From: Podocnemis expansa
Taxonomy: Eukaryota > Chordata > Testudines > Podocnemididae
DNA length: 64,000 bases
Assembly: GCA_007922195.1 (NCBI GenBank)
Contig: ML681971.1
Coordinates: 2,059,259-2,123,258, forward strand
Direction of reading: 5' to 3'
Part shown: positions 48,786 through 60,870 of the stretch, one piece after another
How positions within the stretch are numbered: the stretch's first letter is position 1
Layout of the letters: each line of letters begins with the position of its first letter
Translations under genes and position numbers: made by a program
The notes under the pieces: model-generated
Databases searched by the model: none
What the model saw: the letters and a program-made list of their open reading frames with translations, nothing else
Told to the model about the DNA's origin: nothing

Positions 48786-50254
48786 GGGGCCAAAGTATTT
48801 GCTCTCCTAACAAATCGTGCCAGTGTGATGGGGCCCAGGGTTGCCAGTGCCAGCCACTGTTTAAGTGAATCCCAGAGAAGTTCCCACTCCTGCCACGGCC
48901 ACCAGCATGCACACACACACCTCACCATCTTGACTGGGCAGAGCCCTGGCAAACAGACAGATTCCTCCCTCCTCCAGGGCTGCGGGATGGACCTACTGGA
49001 AGGTACAGCCCAGCTCTCCTCCAGACAATGCTGATCTCTAACCTGCCCCACATGTTGTCTCCTGTCCCCGCTGAGTTTTCTCCCCTGCCTTTCCATACAT
49101 TTTTGTGTCCTGGGAGGCACACTAAGAAGCAAAATGCTTTGCCTGAGAGGGTCCCCCCATTCCACTGCTAGTGAAGCAGTGAACAAAATATCACCCTCTG
49201 TGAGATCCTGTCTAGCACACCCTGGTTAGAACCCCAGCCACCAGGGCCACATTTGGGGAGGCAGCCCCTAATGCTTGTGGCTGCCCCATTGTGTCTCTGC
49301 CTTGGCCAGGACTTCAGAAGCCACCACCTGCTTCTTCTGCAATCTGTCATGGACCAGTGGCTTGACTGGCTCAAAGCTCCGGTGCCAATGGGCTTGGGGC
49401 ATCAGCAATGCTTTTCTCACTGCGCAGCCCACTACAGGTGCCAGTGGAGGAGGATGAGAGAGAAAGGAAAGGAGAAAAAATAAGAAGTGAGATGAGAAGA
49501 GCTTCTGTACAACTGCAGGGCACCATCTTGGCCAGCTAGCAGGAGACTGTCCCAGAGCCATGAAGACCTATAAAGCCTGAGTGGCTCACCTCAAACTGGC
49601 ACCAGGGTTGGGCCTGGCATGTAGCCCTGACCAGCTGGCTTCACAATCAAATGCTGCAATCACAAGCTAAAACCTTACCTGTCTTCGCCTGCTGCAGAAT
49701 TAAGTCCCTTAATAATAAACCAGTTGCTCTTTTTGTATCTCTCCTCCACACCTTTCTTATTCCAAATGCCGCGCCAGGCGCCCTGGTCTGCCAGCGTGGG
49801 TCTGGGGTTCATCCTCCCCCCCGCCACACCCATTGCCCAGGAAGGAGGCACCATAGAGACACACGTAAGCCTCAATGCTATTTGAGTTCTGTTGCTGCTG
49901 TGAGGGGCACTCAAGAACACACCCCACTTCCTAGGTGACTGACCACTGTTTCCTTCAGACAAAGGAGACAGCTCTGCCCCAGCTATCCAAGGCTGCACTG
50001 GACTCCAACAGTAGGTGCCAGATTGTGTCCATATCCCTGGCAGACACTCTGCCTGTCCACTCCACTCAACTGCACCAGAAGCAAAATACCAGTCTCGTTC
50101 TACTCTCCCAGTCATCAAATTACAGCCATCCTTCCGCCACCTTAATATGCCAGTATTTGTACCAGCGAGCTCTGGAGCAAAACTAGGGAACCTTCGCAGA
50201 TGGCCTTGTCTGGGGTTCTGTATGAACCAGCACCTGTAATCTGTTATGTTTAAA

Positions 50255-50375
50255 TGCCTAGGACAGATGCACTTACCTGACTTAATGGGTAATAAGATAG
50301 CTTTAAAATCTCTATTAAGCACTCGTGATAACATCAGGGCGATTACTAGCTCTTCACTGGAGCAACCGGCCTGCA
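50255..50375. promoter_or_regulatory. candidate conserved non-coding element
   Basis: taataagatagctttaaaat and ctcgtgataacatcagggcg lie in a repeat-free patch with ATTA/TAAT cores. Conservation is untested. Confidence 0.28.
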
Positions 50376-52199
50376 CCTCAGTTTTATTTGTGAAGCCATC
50401 GCAGGGAGCTGTTTTCCTCTGCTGGCTCCTACTTTGGACACAGCCCAGAAGGCATCATAGTCGGGAACTCTTTGATTAAGGAATAAAAAGAGTTGGTGGG
50501 AAATGCTGAGACCCAGTTTAAAATAGGTTGGAAACAGCCACCGGGAAAATACTGTGCAGAAAGGTGGCTTTTGCCTGCCAGAGCTGGATTGAGCAAAGCC
50601 AGACTCGGCTGCAAGCATTCATAACGGGGTGTGGGAGGGGAGTTCCTAATGATAAGGACTAATTTGTTATTGAAACTGCCCAGCTCTCAGACAAAGCAAT
50701 AGCAGGATAGTCAGATCAGCCCCCCTGCTGTTTTACTTCATGGCTGTATGACCCTAATCAAGCTAATCAGAGGCAGCAATCTGGAGATCTAGCCATGCCC
50801 ACCACGGTGCCCCAGGAAGGCCCAGCTGAATCCACAAGGTGATATGCTGGTTCCTCTCACACCTTTGCAGGGAGGGAGGGGGAGCTTCTTCCCAGTGGAA
50901 AAAGCAGAAAGACGGAGATGATCCTGAAAATCCCCAACTGGAATGGGAAACCCAACATTTCCCCGTTCCCAAGAGAGAAGGCCAAACAACACAGAGTTGG
51001 AACCAAACCAAAATCCTTATGTTGCTCCTAAATGAAAATTCTTATGGGGGAAAACCTGCCACGTAGCTCTCAAGCATTTTCAGAGATCATCATCTCCAGC
51101 TCCAGTTACAACTCACAGGCAGGCTGGTCTAGAATGGACCTGTTCTTCCTCGGCCACCTCCAGGCCTGCACATGGGAGGAGTGGCTCCCGCTGTCTACAG
51201 GTAGTTCGGGGTGGTTCTCTGTCTCTCGCCTGTGTTACGCAGGAGGCTGGAAAGTGGGCAGGGGAATGACCACAGTGGTTCCTTACGGCCTTGGAATCTC
51301 TGAATCCTGCACAAGGAGAGAACTGGGCTGCAGGTTTGACAGTGCCATCCCTTGTATGCAGGCATCTCCCACTGACGTGGGTTTCAGCTGCCTACACTCC
51401 AATATATGGAGAACCTTTCACCAAGTGAGTGTCTGTCCCTCTGGCCCCAAAATCTTCCCTGTGCTGGGATAACCAACACCCAAGCAGTGGTGCCTAGGGG
51501 TAAGCCCACTCTTGTCAAATGGTGTGGCTCTTTAAGATTTTAGAAGGTCCCATAGACACATATATGGGCTAAGGAGATACTGAGTGAGGAATGAGTCCTG
51601 GAAATAAGTGGTGCTTGGGAGGAAATCTGGGATTTCTGTCTTTAAGAGTGTTGGCTTAGGAGCCTAGCAGAGGGCAGAACAATGCTGCCCCCTCTCTCAG
51701 CCAACTGGGGATGAGCTGGGAGAAGAGGACCAGCATAAATGCTGTATCCCCACTCAGAGTGCAGGGGGTCCTCAAGGAACAGGTTGTTTGCTGAGTCCTT
51801 TGAGCTTGAGGAACAGTGGGGAAAGGGCTGGCTGTGGCCCTGCATCTGGACTAAGTGGTGACCTGGGCAACTCTCAAAGGGAGATCCACTGGAGAAAGAA
51901 TTCCCCGCCAAAGGACACCAGGGGAACCAATGCAGTTTGTGTACATTACAGACTGAACCTGAGGGGGTCCTAAGCGTACTGAAGGGCAGTGCCCTATGAT
52001 ATTCTTGCCCCCTGGCCACCTCTGTATCTGAGCTTGATGGCAGCAAGCATCAAAATGTACATGGCAGCCCTGCCACAGAGAAACAAAAGCCAGCCTGGCA
52101 GAGGGTTCAGAGGCACCAGACCTTGCAAAGCTAAAGCACGTGGACAGCATTAGATATTGTGTGGTGACATGGGCACTGAAATGTCACCAGAACAGTCAC

Positions 52200-52300
52200 T
52201 TAATCGGGCTGGAAGGGACCTCATGAGATCATCGAGTCCAACCCCCTGGGAATTGAACCCAGGACCTTCTGCATGTTAAGCAGAGGTGTTAGCCACTACT
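52200..52300 (-). mobile_element. tRNA-derived SINE with CR1-like tail, second copy
   Basis: It has the same head-tail join as 39422-39552: on the plus strand gggctggaagggacct, gagatcatcgagtccaaccc, then gaattgaacccaggacct and gttaagcagaggtgttagcc. The terminal repeat is absent. Confidence 0.78.
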
Positions 52301-53658
52301 GGCTTGGCCAACTCTGCTGGGATTGAACTGACAACCCCCAGCGTGAAAAAGCACACGTGGCTACTGTGAGAGATAGACACAGGCTCTGTAGTGAGGGCTG
52401 GAACAGATGCCCAGGCTGTGGGGGATGAAAAGCACTGGAGCTACAGAAAACCTGCTGCTAGGCAGGTCTGGCAATAGCCAGGTTTCCCACACACCAGAGA
52501 GGGAGGTGTGGTGGGGGATGATGGGGCAGTGCTGATGTAAAACCGAGAGGATGAAATGAGGAGCCAGAGAGAGAAAGCAGGGATGGAAGGGCAGCTGGTG
52601 AGATGTGGAAGGGGTGGGCAAAGAAGGGGCAATAGGAAGGGAAGGAAAGGAAGGGCCTGCCGTTTCGACAGGGACCAGCTGAGGAAAGAAAATCTGGAAG
52701 CCAGGAATGGAAATGAAGAGAGGGAAAAAGATGAGAAACAGAAGAGGGGATGAAGGGAACTGAGTGGGCCTGATGCTTAGCTTCTCTGATTATGCTGGCT
52801 GAGCTGCCTGCAATGGGGAAGGGCCCAGTCACTCCCTGTGCCTATTGCTTTTCTGTGGTTGCCCTGGCAGACAGCCCATCTGGCTTGGAGTTTGGAGAGG
52901 GAAGGGGCTGGCCATTTGGCACCCTCCCTCTCCATTAATGCTGCTGGTTGCTCCAAGGCCTGGAGTGAAAGAACTGTATAGGAATCCAGAAGCTGTAACC
53001 CCTGTGTGCGGAGTGGACGGCTTCAGCCCCGCTGTCCCAGTCCCTCTGTGCTGCAGACATGTACCCTTGTGACACACGCTTGACTTGAAGCTGGTGATAG
53101 GTTTTACTAGTGCCTGCCAGCAGCCTTACCCAGTGGCCACATGTCACTCTTCCTCCAGCTGCACAGCCCTGTACCCTCAGCACAAGGTCCTAGTGTAGGA
53201 TGGGCGATTAGGTCAAGAGTCATGCCAAATATTGGTGTCCCATGGGTACCAGGGAGGTGCTCTTGCATTTCAGTGCCCTTCAAGAGACAGGAAGCTGGGA
53301 CCAGCCACACAGCAAAGCAGCCCCTGGGAGTCCAAGCACCCGGTCCCCCATCCTGTTTTCCCTGGCGGGGCTGGGCTGGGCTAAGCGGCATGGAGGCCAT
53401 GTCTCTGTGGGTTGGAAGGAGCCCATTCAGCTCCTTCTGCAACGCCATGCTGGAATCTGCTCTGATCAGTACTGAGGCCAAGGCACACAAGGGGTGTCAG
53501 ATGTGACCAGATCACAACTCTCCACTCACCCACTCTGCAAGGGGGCACAGCCACCCTGGATGCAGGGCTGCAGAGAGCCGGACCCACCCGCAGCACCAGG
53601 GGAGGTGTGGGAAAGCCCCCTGCCCTTAGTCCCCCACCTAGGGCATAAAGTTGAGTGG

Positions 53659-53844
53659 CAATGTTCCCCCTAATTATTCGTAGGTGGTGTGCACAAAAAA
53701 TTTCTTCGTGTGTGCAAAAAAATTTCTTTGTGTGCACCAATATTAGCACTATTGAATTTTTTTGTGCACACTTTATTTTGTTGTGTGCGCAGGTTTCATG
53801 ACTTGTGCATGCACGCACATGAGCACAGCTTAGAGGGAACAGTG
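53659..53844 (-). mobile_element. hAT-type MITE (gttccctctaa family), copy 1
   Basis: The ends caatgttccccctaatt and cttagagggaacagtg are inverted repeats. The flanking 8-mers ttgagtgg (53651-53658) and gtgagtgg (53845-53852) match at 7 of 8 positions. The interior alternates tgtgcac and aaaaaattt motifs. Confidence 0.82.
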
Positions 53845-54881
53845 GTGAGTGGGTAGGGGCCCACCTCTCCAAAGCAATCCCTTTGAGTTAGAGCCAATTA
53901 GCCACACCTCCCCAAAGGACGCCTCCTAGCCATGTCACTGATGCATGTCCCACCTTCCCATGGAGCCTCCCCAGTGCCCACCCCATTGCTCACTTCCAAA
54001 GCCCAAGGAACAGGCTAAAAATGGTTCCTAACTAGCATGCCCATCTCCCTGCTCTCCCACCCCTGCTGAGAACATCCCAGGCCTCCTTGCTGCCCACTAA
54101 GGCTGCAAACAACTGCTGGAATAGGTGGAGACACTTCTGAGGCCCCCAGAGATTTCTCAGGGAGGTTGGCAAGATGTCCCTGCAGGGATGGAGGGAACCC
54201 GGCCACTGGGATCCCCCAGGGACCCCCTGCAGAACACCCCCCACTTGGCCTTAGGTAGGAAGAAAAGCGTGTTGGGGAGCATGGGGCTTACCTGCCAGAG
54301 GTGCTAACGAGACCAGAGGCCAGGGGTGTGTGCAGAATGGATGAGCCTCAAACCTGATCAAACAGGCCAGCAGTGCTAGAACATAGCCTGGTGAACTGTC
54401 ACTGGTGTCCCTGGGCAGCAGGGCAGATGGCTGAGTGAATTACAGGAACCGAGCCAGCCTCTCTCCCTTCCAGACAGTCCCTCCAGGGCAGCTCTGAGGC
54501 CCAGGAAGATGGGAACAAACCTTAGGCCAAGGCAGTATCAGTCAACAACGCTGGCAAAGCTCTGACCGGCAGCTAGCTGCTCAGTGCAAAGCTGGGCTCC
54601 TTCCCTCCTCCTATGTGGTGAGACAAGACCAGGGACTTTGTGGCAGAGGCTCCACTGGCATCAGCATTGCTGAGCAGACAAAACACCCCAGTAACCACGG
54701 GCTCTATCCTATCCCCTGCTGGCCAGCAAGACTCAGCAAGGGCTATGACCCAGCTCTGGGCAGCGCTCCTGGGGCTGCAACCCAGGCATCAGGCATCTGA
54801 GAGCGAAAGGCAGCCAACAGCATTTGTGACTAGCCGGCTCCCTGCTCAGTGGGTGGGGGCACTGGATGTGAGGAATACTAC

Positions 54882-55066
54882 CCCTGTTCACTCTAAGCTG
54901 TGCTCATGTGCACATGCACACAAGTTGTGAAACCCGCATACACAACAAAATAAAGCATGCACAAAAAAATTCAACAGTGCTAATATTAGTGCACAGAAAG
55001 AAAATTTTTGTGCACACCAAGAAATGTTTTGCATGCACAGCCTACAAAACATTAGAGGGAACATTA
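54882..55066 (+). mobile_element. hAT-type MITE (gttccctctaa family), copy 2
   Basis: It is the inverse-orientation relative of 53659-53844: ctctaagctgtgctcatgtg through ttagtgcacagaaagaaaat to attagagggaacatt. The target duplication is no longer clear. Confidence 0.75.
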
Positions 55067-56094
55067 CTCAGCACACCCTACTCAGAGATATACACAGGCC
55101 CATCCAACCCCTAAACAGGCCAGACTCCCTAGGGGAGGCTGCTGAGGCTCCAGCTGTCCACAGGTGCTGCCAGGAACATGATCTCACCCCCTGGAAGCCC
55201 TGGATAGTTAAAGCAGAGACTGGAGGACAGGTATAAAGAGGAGAAGAAGTGCTGGGGGTTAAAGGAGAGGGCAGGTAGGAGCAAGGGTAGGGGCCTGCTA
55301 TCCCATGGGATCTGGGCTGCAGGGAGATGCTCAATCTGCAGTCTCTCAGCCCAGACTGCCCAAGAGGCCAAGCTGCTGCCCACCCACCTTCGCCCAGGAT
55401 GGCCTCAGTTTTGAGGCGCCACCATGGGCAATCTGTCCAGGAGCTCAGTGCATGGTGGGATGTGCCTTATGGGCAGCCTGCGTGAGACAGAATTGGCCCT
55501 ATTGGCCCCTCCTTCTCAGGGCATCCTGGAACTCACCCAAGGGTGGGGCTGAGACGGTGCCCTTCAGGAGGGGCACATGCTGTACACCCTCTGCATCCTG
55601 CTCACTGGTCCTGGGGAACTGAGAGCATCTGTTTGAGCTACCCCTGAGCCACACGGGACCCCATGCTGCAAGGAGGAGTCATGCTCTAGTTAACACACTA
55701 GCAATGGGCTCCCAGACACTGTGGGTGGGGGCCTGGCCCCCCAGGACTGACAGTCTTAGCTGCTCCTCTTTGCATGCTCGCTTCAGCAGCTCTCCCCAAG
55801 TCTGTCCAGCCAGGCCGGGGCCAGGCTGCATCTCCCTGTTAGCAGACAGGTTGCTAATGGATTTGATGTTGCATGACAGTGTCTCCATGGTAACTGCTGG
55901 GCAAGGTTGTGTTTGCAGTACCGGTGCATGGTACCGTGGTGCCCAGCAGCCCTTTATCAATAGCTAGCTCCATGCTGCAAGCCATGCCCCACAGGGGCTG
56001 CACAGACACATGCACTGCACGAGATAGGGTTGTGGGGGCTACCACAGCAGTGATAATTGCAGGCAGAGTAGGCTAGTGGACCTGACGGCAACCA

Positions 56095-56195
56095 AGAGGT
56101 CAGCAGAGCTAGGCTGTGTGACCAGGGGAAAGTCTTTATCACTCTGTGCCTCAGTTTCCCTGAATCTACAATGGGATGACGGCATTGGCCTCCTT
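56095..56195 (+). repeat. MIR SINE relic
   Basis: gtgaccaggggaaagtcttt, ctgtgcctcagtttccctga and tacaatgggatgacggca match the MIR core. Confidence 0.65.
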
Positions 56196-56689
56196 CTAGA
56201 TCTACAAAGGAAAAGCTCCCACTGGAGCACAGCAATACTCTCACAGCCCAGTTGCACCCTTTTCCAGGGGACTTGCATTGATTCCTGGGCACACCTCACA
56301 CATGGCAAGTGAGCAGCTGGGCTGTGGCTGGTGGCACCGTGGTGTGATTGCGCACACAGTTCCCATTCCAAGGCTGCTCCTGCTGGGAGCTGTTTGGGAG
56401 CATGTCTCCTAGCCTATAAAATTTGTGCCCACTTTGCTTTATGGCCCCAAGGCTTGCACTAGAGCCAGTCAGACCCAGCCCAGAACACGGCAGCAGGAAG
56501 ACTACTAGTTAATGGCAGGTTACGCCAATCGGCTTCCCCCTGTCCAACTGGGACCAGCATTACACAATCTCAGGCTGGCCTGCCTGTTCCCAGTGTTTGG
56601 GCTGCGCAGACCCCCCCCCCCAGATGAGGGGCCAGAGGTGTTATGGCCCACCCAACGAGCACCTCTCCCAGACCTCCCCATTAACACAC

Positions 56690-57800
56690 AACCCTTACTG
56701 CACTGTCTCCCCCCCACTACACATACCACTCACTAACCCCCACTAACACTCAACCCTCAGAACAGGCGCATCCCTCACCAACATCCCCCTCACGATTACA
56801 CACCCCTTACAGCACCTCCCCACACTACCAACTCCTACTAACATGCAACCCCCCAACACAGGCACCCTCCACAAACACACAGCCTTACACACACACACAC
56901 CTCACCAACCTCACACTAATACACAACCTCTAACAGGCACATCCCTCACCAACAGCTCCTCACAAACACAGAGCCCTTACCGCATCCACTACTTTACACA
57001 CCTCACCAACCTCTAATAACATACAATCCCCCAGACACATCCCCCTCCAACAGTCCCCTTACAAACACACAGCCCTTATAGCACACACCAACTAAATACC
57101 CCTCACTAACGCCCAGGGGCATCACTGGCGCCTAGCACAGAGGGAGCACGTGCCCTGAGTCTCGGCGCCAGGGCTCCGAATGGCTGGCATGCCCCCTTGC
57201 CTCTTCCAGCCCCATCCGCAGCTGAGAATCCAGGGCTGGACTGGCCGCAGTGGCACCTGCCTCTCCAGCCAGGGATCGGGGGCCGGGCTGGCAGTAGCAG
57301 GAACCCAGGACCCTGACTCCGGATCGGGGCCAGGGCCAGGGTCTTTTCCCAGGGCAATGACAGTCCTGCCAATACCCAAAGACACAACCCCACAACAGAC
57401 TCATCCCCTCATCAACAGCACCCTCACAAACACACAACTTTACAGCACCTTTCACTATACACAAACCCCTGATACTGACCCACAAACCACCCAATACACA
57501 GATGCCTCTCACCAACATACACACACTCCCCCCCACCTTTTATCAACACATGGATACACACACAAACACAACACCTTCTCACACACATCACTCAGCAACA
57601 ATGTAAAACAACCATGTGCTCCGCAGCCCCCAACCCAGAGGCACCCCCCACAGCACACAGACATAGTCAATCTCCCCAGCTCACAGAAAGTCACAAAGAG
57701 GCACATCCAAACCCCCCACCCCCCCACCCCAGGGACAGCCACATAAAATACTCAGCCCTCACCAGAGAAACAGGCCCACAACCTTCCCTGCACACCCCTC
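56690..57800. repeat. CA/CCTCACC-rich minisatellite, interrupted
   Basis: Roughly 90-100-bp units of the form caccaacagctcctcacaaa, cacagcccttacagcac, cactaacacacaaccc, aggcacatccctcacc repeat from about 56690 to 57116. They resume at about 57366 after a GC-rich insert and fade by 57800. Its transcribed (minus) strand is GU-rich. Confidence 0.65.
57117..57365. repeat. GC-rich interspersed repeat, copy B, inside the minisatellite
   Basis: This 249-bp GC-rich block interrupts the CA-rich array and shares ordered motifs with 22190-22470. No clear terminal repeats or target duplication were found. Confidence 0.45.
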
Positions 57801-58089
57801 CCCGAGTCCCCAGCACAAGGGCACACACACCCCAACAGCCCCTGACAACAAGCAGGAAGGTGCCTACCCTCCCGACTTCCCAGAGTTCAAGGACTGGGGT
57901 TCAAGCAGGCTGGGGCCGACAAACAGTCCTTGCCGTGACTTTCACTGACTGATGGGGGGACTGAAATCCTGTGCCACTGAGCCAAGGGGGGGGGGCTGTC
58001 GCAGAGGCTGCTCCCCAGGAAATGGAGGCAGCTCTCAGGAGTGCCCAGAGTTGAGCCTGGGCCACCAGCCTGTCTGCAGCCAGCTTAGC

Positions 58090-58350
58090 AATTGCAACAA
58101 GTGGTTCCCAAACCAGCCCTGTGCCAGGCCAGACCCACTATTGCCATACTGGGGGACCCTCAACCCACTCCACACCAGGACATCCTGATTATCACCATAC
58201 CAGGGACTCTCCCTTACCAACTACACCAGGCCACCCCTTACCACAGTGGGACCCCTCCCTGCCTGGCAGACCCCACTGCTGCCAAATGGGGGATCCCCCT
58301 ACTCCACATCAGGAAACCCCCACAGCTCTGCCATATTGGGTGTCCCCACG
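58090..58350. repeat. degenerate short-unit tandem repeat
   Basis: Loose repeats of ccatactgggggaccctc, ccataccagggactctcc, cacagtgggacccctcc and ccatattgggtgtccc occur about every 50 bp. It lies within a stop-poor frame (58246-59037) that I consider non-coding. Confidence 0.4.
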
Positions 58351-59304
58351 CCCAGCTACCTGCACCCCTCGCTGTGCCAGGGTCTCTCCCACCCCGGTCC
58401 GGGCTCCATGTGGCTGCCGTGGGGAGCTGCCTCCTGCTTGATCTCCCCCTGTGGAGACACCCCGAGCCCTTGCCTGTTCCCATGGCAGGGATCAGCTCCT
58501 GGCCCTGCCCCGTGGGCAGGAGAGGGGCCCCGCCTGGCAAGTTCTGGTCACCCCCCAGCCCCAAGGGGTGTCCTTCAAGCTGCACGTCGCATGCCTGCGC
58601 CTGGCCCCACACCGTCTGCTAGCAAGGAGGCCAGCCTGAAAGCCTCGCTACCCCCCTCCCCTCCCCAGCCCCTTCCAAGCCTCCAGCTGGCTCTCCCAAC
58701 CCACCTTCCCAAGGTCAGGCTGCCAGGCACTGTTTGGATAAGCATGGATTCAGATCCTGACACCCTAGAGGAGTGGAATGGATCCTCTCACTCTTCGAGG
58801 TCTCCTCCTATTTCCCCTGTAGCCATGGAGGAGGCAGAGAAGGCACAGACTGTTGTGCAGAGAAGGCAGATGGGGGGACACCTCTTCTCTAGGCTGGCAG
58901 GGAGGTGGGAGCCCAGCAACCCCTTAGCCAGACCAGCATCCTCTGATGCTCCTGTTTCAGATTACCCCAGTCCTGGGGGAGGTGAGAGCAAGGCAACACT
59001 GGGGACGGCCTTTTCTCTGGTGTGCCCCCATGTTTAAATGCCTGACAGCCTTGCTACAAACACCTGGGAAATGGGATTTCCAGTGAAAAAGCTGATACAA
59101 GGGCAGCTCTGTGTGTTACAAGCCCGTTGACAGGTGCCTTTTAAATGGATTAAATAAATACAAATAATGACATAATCCCTTTAAGCACACATGCCAGATC
59201 CTCCACTGCTGTAGACCAAGTCACTCACTTGACTTCAGCTGCATTGATTTCCAGCAGCAGAGGATCTGGTTTACTTGTGGATCCTAACCCCCATGAGGCA
59301 TCAT

Positions 59305-59780
59305 CTCCAGTTAGGCTGGGAAAGATTCGATTTTTATCGGTCAGTGTCAGTAAAGATCAATTTTACCGCACACACACAAACCAACGAAAAACTATTTCCA
59401 CTGAAGATCATCAAAATTTACAGACACTGTAAGAAAAATGCTGCTTGCGAATTTATTGGAATTTGATTTAAGGATTTTCCTTTGCATATTCTGACATGTA
59501 ATGTTGACAATTTGGGTTTTGATGGCTTGAGAGCATTAACTTTTTGAATCTCAACATTTACTGTCATTCAATAACTATTATACAACCCCCTCCACCATCT
59601 GACCCCCAACAATTTCCCACAGTGTAATTAATAAACTCTTGAAAAGCACAAAACCTATCATTTCACAATACCTTGGAACATCAAATTTTTAAAAATAGGA
59701 AAAAGGTTTAAATATAAACATTGATGTTAGCTGTCAAAATAAATTGCAAAAAGAATCAAATTTTGCCTAGCCTAGTTCTA
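59305..59780. repeat. AT-rich unclassified interspersed repeat
   Basis: An AT-rich block (cgatttttatcggtcagtgt, gatcatcaaaatttacagac, attctgacatgtaatgttga) has the texture of a degraded DNA element, ending near ttttgcctagcctagttcta. No coding. Confidence 0.35.
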
Positions 59781-60184
59781 GTTATCTGCTTATTGGTCAC
59801 ATATATGATTTTGTTAGCTGGACACCAAACGTCAAAGACAAAGCAGTAGGACAAGTGGAAAAAATTGTGTAGAGGATACTGTCAAACAATTGGAATTGTG
59901 AAGATGACATAAAAAGAATCATACTGGGCACTACTGCATTTGGAAAACTGTAAAATCTGGAAGGCTGAAGACATTTGGATAAAAATGAAAATCAAAGTAC
60001 ATCAGACAACAGTCATGCTGATATTGCTGAATGGGTTGGAATGGTGGAGCATGAAGCAAGCCAACAAATGAAAGAGATTGACTGAAGAAATGAAGTGGAC
60101 TGAAGGAGAAAACAGAGAGTTCTAAGACTGCAGAAAATAAATGAAGAGATAAGAAAACGGCTTGGCCAAGAAAGATGACTATGA

Positions 60185-60358
60185 TGGTTTGGATGCATGT
60201 CAAGAATGGATTCGGAAAGGATGCCATACACGGCAAGATGGACCAGAGTGCAAAGAGCTACAGGCAGAGAAAGACAAAGGATACGTTTGATGGACATGGT
60301 TAGGAATAACTCAGACGCAAAAGGTTTAAAGGTGAACAAAGCTGTGAAGTTGGTATAA
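60185..60358 (+). pseudogene. non-LTR retrotransposon ORF2 C-terminal remnant
   Basis: Fifty-eight codons in frame read WFGCMSRMDSERMPYTARWT and then RVQRATGRERQRIRLMDMV, ending at a stop (60356-60358). This resembles the C-terminal region after the reverse transcriptase in RTE-like or related LINEs, where a WFGH-type motif precedes a basic G-R-rich stretch. Just upstream (60173-60181) the frame has stops. At 59980-60070 another frame reads KMKIKVHQTTVMLILLNGLE, resembling the K-Y-x-T-V-x-P-x-L-L-Y-G-x-E segment of such enzymes. It is therefore a decayed, frameshifted relic. Family assignment is inferred from motif memory only. Confidence 0.6.
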
Positions 60359-60504
60359 GAGAGAAAGCAGTGGGATTTGGCCCCATTATTGCTGCTGAGC
60401 TAACAGGAAGGAAGGAAGACCAAGCAAATGCTGGCCTACCCAGTGAGACCCCATTGTCTCTACGCACAGAACTCTACTTGATGTGGGAACTCCACCTGCA
60501 GGAT

Positions 60505-60600
60505 TATTTGCTATTATGTGTCCATAGCTAACTATTTGCTAGGCACTGTATAAAGCACAATATGAAGACCATCCCTCTTCCAAAGAGGGTACAACCACGC
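60505..60600 (-). repeat. MIR-like SINE relic (short)
   Basis: tttgctaggcactgtataaa followed by accatccctcttccaaagag is a truncated member of the family at 48590-48785. Confidence 0.4.
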
Positions 60601-60604
60601 ACGG

Positions 60605-60870
60605 AAGGGGCTTCATAGAATTATTTTAGCAAACGCTCTTTTCTGATGAGCTAATTCTGCTGCTGCAGTTGACGAGCTCCAGTGAATGGTTTGTCAGAGG
60701 CACTGTATTAAGCTGTCATTTAGTGCAGGGAATGAAATCTGTTTTAGAGCCATTTATATTTGCATGTGGTCTTAATTTGCTATGGAAAGCACCCCTGTAC
60801 CCAGTTAACATTAGGAAAGTACATACTGTATTTAGATTTGCACAGTGATACCCTGGCAATTCATATATTA
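60605..60870. promoter_or_regulatory. candidate conserved non-coding element
   Basis: A repeat-free patch (gatgagctaattctgctgct, gtattaagctgtcatttagt, tggtcttaatttgctatgga) has several TAAT cores and lies beside a retrotransposon relic. Conservation is untested. Confidence 0.3.

Noticed and set aside
58246..59037. 263-codon plus-strand open frame
   Set aside because: It starts within a degenerate tandem repeat and is Pro/Ser-rich with no recognisable domain. The stretch with acidic residues near its centre is not enough to call an exon.
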